The notes beneath the pieces are model-generated. The model saw only the letters and a list, made by a program, of their open reading frames with translations. It was not told the DNA's origin and did no database searches. This document shows, piece after piece, positions 59,891 through 64,000 of a stretch of DNA of 64,000 nt (positions are counted from its first letter, which is position 1; each line of letters starts with the position of its first letter). Position numbers and translations under genes: made by a program. The stretch is taken from NCBI RefSeq assembly GCF_001613045.1, contig NZ_BDBP01000038.1, positions 1 to 64,000 on the forward strand, in the 5' to 3' direction. Origin of the DNA: Nocardia lijiangensis NBRC 108240. GTDB lineage: Bacteria > Actinomycetota > Actinomycetes > Mycobacteriales > Mycobacteriaceae.

Positions 59891-61663
59891 GTGAGCACGG
59901 GGGCAAGACGACGCGCGACGCGGCGTGCACTGATGGTTCTCTTGGCGGCCTCCGCGACGGTGCTCGCCGGATGCACCGCGAACCCGCCCCCGCCCATCGA
60001 GAGCACGGACAGCCCGAAGACGACGCCCGCCAAGCCGGGCAAGAACACCGTCGTGGTGGGGATCGATGACATCGGCATCGGGTTCAACCCGCATCTGCGT
60101 TCCGATCAGTCGCCCGCCACCTCCGCGGTGAGCTCGATGGTGCTGCCGAGTCCGTTCCGTCCGGTGCGCAATCCCACGGTGCCCGGCGTCACCGACTGGG
60201 TGCCGGACACCGCGCTGGTGACCTCCGCCGAGGTCACCAGCCAGGAGCCGTTCACCATCACCTACACGCTGCGCAACCAGGCCAACTGGTCCGACGGAGC
60301 GCCGATCGCCGCCGAGGACTTCCGTTTCCTGTGGCAGCAGATGCTGACTCAGCCCGGTGTCGCGGATTCGGCCGCCTACCGGTTGATCTCGGACGTGAAC
60401 TCCTCCGGTGGCGGCAAGACGGTCACCGTCGTGCTGACCCAGCCGTATCCCGCGTGGCGCGAGCTGTTCGCGAATCTGCTTCCCTCGCACCTGATCAAGG
60501 ATCAGCCGGGCGGTTTCGCCAACGGTCTCGCCGAGGGAATCCCGGTGTCCGGCGGCAACTTCGCGATCAAGTCGGTGGATCCGGGCCGCGACGAGATCCT
60601 GCTGGAGCGCAACGACCGCTACTGGGGCACGCCTGCCGGGCCGGATCAGATTCTGTTGCGCCGCGGCGGGACTCCCGCGCAGCTGGCCGAATCGCTGCGC
60701 ACCGGTGACGCGCAGATGGCGCTCGTGCACGGCGGTGTCGCGACCCAGGCGCAACTGGCCGCGATCCCCTCGGTGCGCACCGCGATCATGCCGCAGTCAC
60801 GGGAACTCCAGTTCGTCTTGAACGGGCGCATCACCGAACTCGGCGATCCGCGGGTCCGGCGCGGGGTGCTCGCGCTGCTCGATCCCGCGCTGCTGGCGAC
60901 TGTCGGCGCGCAGACCGGCGGCTGGGTCGAACCGGTGCGCGCGCAGATCCTGACGCCCTCGGATCCCGGCTACGCGCCGACTGCGCCGCCGCGGCCCTCC
61001 GCGGAGGAGGCGTTCGCTCTGCTCGCCGAGGCGGGTTTCGCCCGCGCGCCGGAACCGCCGCTGGTGGCCTCGCCGACCTCGCCCGCGCCGCAGCCGCGGC
61101 CGATCGCGAAGAACGGCAAGGTGCTCTCGCTCCGGATCGGTGCGGTCACCGGTGACGCGACCGCGCTCGCGGTGGCCAATACAGCCGCCGACCAATTGCG
61201 CAGCGCCGGTATCGATGCCAGCGTCCGCAGCCTCGCCGCCGACGCGCTGTACGGCAAGGAACTGGTCGAGGGCGGCGTGGACGCCATCGTCGGCTGGGAG
61301 GTCGCGGGCGCGGATCCGGCCAACGTGCTGGCGTCCCGCTACAGCTGCCTGCCGCCCGAACCCGGTCCGGGCGACGGCGAGACGCAGGCCGCGGTGGAGG
61401 CGGCCCGGCGCGCGCCGAGCAACCTGTCCGGCGTCTGCGATCCGGTGTTGCAGCCCGCGATCGACGCGGCGCTGCGCGGTATCGACGTTCCCAAGGTTCT
61501 CCACGAGGCCGAGCCCGCGCTGTGGGGGCTGGCCACGGTGCTGCCGATCGTGCAGGACAACCAGGTCGCCGCCGCGGGACCGCGGGTGGACGGCGCGTCA
61601 CTGAGCGGCGCCATTCAGGTGGGCATCTTCGGCGATGCCGCGATGTGGCGCAGGATCCCGTGA
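59891..61663 (+). CDS. lpqW: LpqW-like lipoprotein (family 5 solute-binding fold)
   Basis: 590 residues from GTG at 59891. The signal ends in VLAGC, the lipobox, so the mature protein is anchored outside the membrane. The rest has the dipeptide/oligopeptide-binding fold (WVPDTALVTSAEV; YTLRNQANWSDGAPIAAEDF; ERNDRYWG). In mycobacteria LpqW directs PIM4 towards lipomannan and lipoarabinomannan and works opposite PimE. Its presence 3 kb from pimE, between typA and mshB, matches that assignment. A role as an ordinary peptide-binding protein is less likely because no permease genes are adjacent. Its stop overlaps mshB by GTGA. Confidence 0.88.
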   Translation: MSTGARRRATRRALMVLLAASATVLAGCTANPPPPIESTDSPKTTPAKPGKNTVVVGIDDIGIGFNPHLRSDQSPATSAVSSMVLPSPFRPVRNPTVPGVTDWVPDTALVTSAEVTSQEPFTITYTLRNQANWSDGAPIAAEDFRFLWQQMLTQPGVADSAAYRLISDVNSSGGGKTVTVVLTQPYPAWRELFANLLPSHLIKDQPGGFANGLAEGIPVSGGNFAIKSVDPGRDEILLERNDRYWGTPAGPDQILLRRGGTPAQLAESLRTGDAQMALVHGGVATQAQLAAIPSVRTAIMPQSRELQFVLNGRITELGDPRVRRGVLALLDPALLATVGAQTGGWVEPVRAQILTPSDPGYAPTAPPRPSAEEAFALLAEAGFARAPEPPLVASPTSPAPQPRPIAKNGKVLSLRIGAVTGDATALAVANTAADQLRSAGIDASVRSLAADALYGKELVEGGVDAIVGWEVAGADPANVLASRYSCLPPEPGPGDGETQAAVEAARRAPSNLSGVCDPVLQPAIDAALRGIDVPKVLHEAEPALWGLATVLPIVQDNQVAAAGPRVDGASLSGAIQVGIFGDAAMWRRIP

Positions 61664-62550
61664 CAACAGCCGACGGGCCCGGCGGCATCGTGCTGGTGCA
61701 CGCGCACCCCGACGACGAATCCATCACCACCGGCGGCACTATCGCGCACTATCGCCGTCGCGGCGTCCCGGCCACCGTGGTGACCTGCACCCTCGGCGAG
61801 GAGGGCGAGGTGATCGGCGAGCGGTGGGCCCAGCTGACCGCGGACCGCGCCGACCAGCTCGGCGGCTACCGCATCCTCGAATTGACAACGGCGCTGGCCG
61901 CTTTGGACGCCGCGCCGCCGCGCTTCCTGGGCGGGGCGGGGCGCTGGCGGGATTCCGGGATGGCGGGCACACCGTCGGCCGAGCACCCCAGGGCGTTCGT
62001 GCGCTCCGGCCCCGAGGCGGTGGACGCGCTCGTCGAGATCCTGCTCGAGCTGCGGCCGCGGGTGGTGATCGGCTACGACCCGCGCGGCGGCTACGGCCAC
62101 CCCGATCACATCAGGGCCCACGAGATCACCACGGCCGCAGTGCACGAGGCGGCCGAGCGTGGCTGGGACGTGCCCAAGCTCTACTGGACCGTCACCGACG
62201 CCGACATGCTGCGGCTGCACACCGAGGCGCTGGCCCGCCGCACCGTCGACGGTCTGCCCGGCGCGCTGCCGCGGGGCTGGCGGCTGCCCGCGGCGGGCGA
62301 GCTGGCGAGCGTGCCGAGTCACACCGTCACCACCACTGTCGAGGTGTCCGATGTGCTCGCCGCCAAGCGGGCCGCGTTGCGTGCGCACGCCACCCAGGTG
62401 ACGGTCGCGCCCTCCGGCCGGGAGTTCGCGCTCTCCAACGACATCGCCCAGCCGGTGCTGCCCGAGGAGCACTACGTGCTGGTCCGCGGCGAGCGGGGCC
62501 CGGTCGGTCCGGACGGGCGCGAGCACGACCTCTTTGCCGGCCTTGTCTGA
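61660..62550 (+). CDS. mshB: N-acetyl-1-D-myo-inosityl-2-amino-2-deoxy-alpha-D-glucopyranoside deacetylase
   Basis: 296 residues from GTG at 61660. The zinc motif HAHPDDE places His16 and Asp19, and the third ligand His147 lies in GYGHPDH; these numbers are very close to those of M. tuberculosis MshB. MSHB-type features YDPRGGYGHPDH and KLYWTVTD support it. It deacetylates GlcNAc-inositol, the second step to mycothiol. Translation is coupled to lpqW through the GTGA overlap, so a cell-envelope gene and a redox-thiol gene share a transcript. Confidence 0.95.
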   Translation: MTTADGPGGIVLVHAHPDDESITTGGTIAHYRRRGVPATVVTCTLGEEGEVIGERWAQLTADRADQLGGYRILELTTALAALDAAPPRFLGGAGRWRDSGMAGTPSAEHPRAFVRSGPEAVDALVEILLELRPRVVIGYDPRGGYGHPDHIRAHEITTAAVHEAAERGWDVPKLYWTVTDADMLRLHTEALARRTVDGLPGALPRGWRLPAAGELASVPSHTVTTTVEVSDVLAAKRAALRAHATQVTVAPSGREFALSNDIAQPVLPEEHYVLVRGERGPVGPDGREHDLFAGLV

Positions 62551-62663
62551 ACTGGTCATCGGTACTGATAGCTGTCGATAGCTGGGTGTCTGCTGCGCCA
62601 CTGTGCGTGCCATGTAGGGTGCCTTCGTCCACAAGACGATTTACGCGAAGGACCCACGTTCAT

Positions 62664-64000
62664 ATGACGACAGTCAGCGACCGTAATCACCTCAGCGTCG
62701 AGGACGAGGGCTACCACAAGAGCCTGAAGCCACGCCAGCTGCAGATGATCGCCATCGGTGGCGCCATTGGTACCGGCTTGTTCCTCGGCGCGGGCGGCCG
62801 ACTGGCCAATGCGGGGCCCGGCCTGTTCCTGGTCTACGCGGTCTGCGGTTTCTTCGCATTCCTGATCCTGCGCGCGCTCGGGGAACTGGTGCTGCACCGG
62901 CCGTCTTCCGGGTCCTTCGTCTCCTACGCGCGCGAATTCTTCGGGGAGAAGGCGGCATTCGTCGCCGGGTGGATGTACTTCCTGAACTGGTCGATGACCG
63001 GCATCGCCGACACCACCGCGATCGCGCAGTACTTCCACTACTGGTCCGGGTTCACCGATGTTCCCCAGTGGTTGCTGGCGTTGATCGCGCTGGTTCTCGT
63101 GCTGTCGATCAACCTGGTCTCGGTGAAGTGGTTCGGCGAGATGGAGTTCTGGGCCGCGCTGGTGAAGGTGTTCGCGCTGAGCGCCTTTCTCATTGTCGGC
63201 ACGATCTTCCTGCTCGGGCGGTTCACCGTGCAGGGCGCGCCGACCGGGCCCGAGGTGGTCGTCGAGCACGGCGGACTCTTCCCGACCGGACTGCTGCCGC
63301 TGGTGGTCGTGGTGTCGGGTGTCGTCTTCGCATACGCCGCAGTCGAACTCGTCGGCACCGCGGCGGGGGAGACCGAGGACCCGGCGAAGATCATGCCGCG
63401 CGCCATCAACTCGGTGATCGTTCGCATCGCGATCTTCTACGTCGGCTCGCTGGTGCTGCTCGGCCTGCTGCTGCCCTACACCGCGTACACGGCCAAGGAG
63501 AGTCCGTTCGTCACCTTCTTCACCGTGCTCGGCGTGCCCGGCATCGGCAGCGTGATGAACATCGTGGTGCTCACCGCTGCCTTCTCCAGCCTCAACGCGG
63601 GCCTGTACTCGACCGGCCGGATTCTGCGTTCGATGTCGATGAACGGCAGCGCGCCCAAGTTCACCGGCGTAATGGGTCGTAACGGCGTGCCCTACGGCGG
63701 CATCCTGCTCACCGGCCTGATCGCTCTGTTCGGCATCGCGCTCAACGGCATCGTGCCCGACTCGGCGTTCGAGATCGTGCTGAACATGGCTTCGCTCGGC
63801 ATCATCGCGTCCTGGGCGACGATCGTGCTGTGCCAGTTGCAGTTGTGGCGCTGGTCCGAGCAGGGCCGGGTGACCCGGCCCGCGTTCCGGATGTTCGGCG
63901 CGCCGTGGACAGGGATAATCACGCTGGTCTTCCTGTTCTTCGTCGTCGCGCTCACGGGCTTCGACTATCCGGTCGGCACCTGGACCGTGGCGACCATCGC
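62664..64000 (+). CDS. Amino-acid permease, AnsP-like (3' end outside window)
   Basis: 445 codons from the ATG at 62664 remain open at the window end. The N-terminus LKPRQLQMIAIGGAIGTGLFLGAG is the APC/AAT consensus for helix 1. About eleven helices are covered, with the loop YAREFFGEKAAFVAGWMYFLNW and the AGETEDPAKIMPRAINSV segment after helix 6. The sequence is of the asparagine/GABA permease type (AnsP family). The upstream DNA (62551-62663) has no hairpin, but the gene probably has its own promoter there. Confidence 0.88.
   Translation, partial: MTTVSDRNHLSVEDEGYHKSLKPRQLQMIAIGGAIGTGLFLGAGGRLANAGPGLFLVYAVCGFFAFLILRALGELVLHRPSSGSFVSYAREFFGEKAAFVAGWMYFLNWSMTGIADTTAIAQYFHYWSGFTDVPQWLLALIALVLVLSINLVSVKWFGEMEFWAALVKVFALSAFLIVGTIFLLGRFTVQGAPTGPEVVVEHGGLFPTGLLPLVVVVSGVVFAYAAVELVGTAAGETEDPAKIMPRAINSVIVRIAIFYVGSLVLLGLLLPYTAYTAKESPFVTFFTVLGVPGIGSVMNIVVLTAAFSSLNAGLYSTGRILRSMSMNGSAPKFTGVMGRNGVPYGGILLTGLIALFGIALNGIVPDSAFEIVLNMASLGIIASWATIVLCQLQLWRWSEQGRVTRPAFRMFGAPWTGIITLVFLFFVVALTGFDYPVGTWTVATI

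Overview
The window looks like chromosome from a mycolic-acid actinomycete, most likely Nocardia or a close relative. The DNA is very GC-rich with strong third-position G/C bias and many GTG starts. It carries lineage markers: the mycothiol deacetylase MshB, the PIM mannosyltransferase PimE with the lipoprotein LpqW, a DUF6542 protein and a DUF1906 Tat-exported protein. The run from 54.8 to 62.6 kb (secreted protein, pimE, phhB, small Cys protein, typA, lpqW, mshB) follows gene order I recall from Mycobacterium tuberculosis around Rv1157c-Rv1170, without the nitrate reductase genes found there.

Layout. 0-20.7 kb is mostly core: DUF6542, rmuC, sbcD/sbcC (nuclease-ATPase pair separated by a 24-bp tandem repeat), a DHA2 exporter with a double palindromic operator, ogt plus an AdaA-AlkA fusion (alkylation repair), the cstA-ybdD carbon-starvation importer, a CUT1-type sugar ABC importer without its own ATPase, an AraC/VOC pair, a quinone-oxidoreductase-like enzyme and ychF. 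20.7-33 kb is accessory and scarred. It holds small regulator-plus-enzyme modules: FAD monooxygenase; imine-reductase-like enzyme with HxlR; an orphan protein; TetR with hydrolase, SDR and a RibD-like reductase; then two more hydrolases and a MerR regulator. The 3' end of ychF recurs in diverged form at about 24.0, 25.2 and 29.0 kb, always in the same orientation and always between modules, like attachment-site scars. 33-38.5 kb holds two convergent beta-propeller genes: a seven-blade tectonin-like protein and a 1269-residue STAND NTPase with a 14-repeat WD40 region.

38.6-44.3 kb has a reductase/TetR pair, a truncated ketoacyl-synthase remnant, and a compact operon of three roadblock-domain proteins plus a PATAN-like/winged-helix protein with no partner GTPase or kinase. 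44.3-54.6 kb is a series of regulator/effector pairs (EamA/AraC, MarR/MFS, WYL regulator/TIGR03086 protein), a CHAP-domain secreted protein, a duplicated-domain protein of unknown function, the DUF1906 protein and a nonapeptide-repeat protein. 54.7-64 kb is envelope and core metabolism, ending inside an amino-acid permease.

How the genes work together: repair is served by SbcCD, RmuC, Ogt and AdaA-AlkA; envelope lipoglycan synthesis by PimE and LpqW; redox buffering by MshB. No tRNA, rRNA, CRISPR array, intact transposase or integrase was seen. Function assignments rest on motifs and remembered families; no database search was run.
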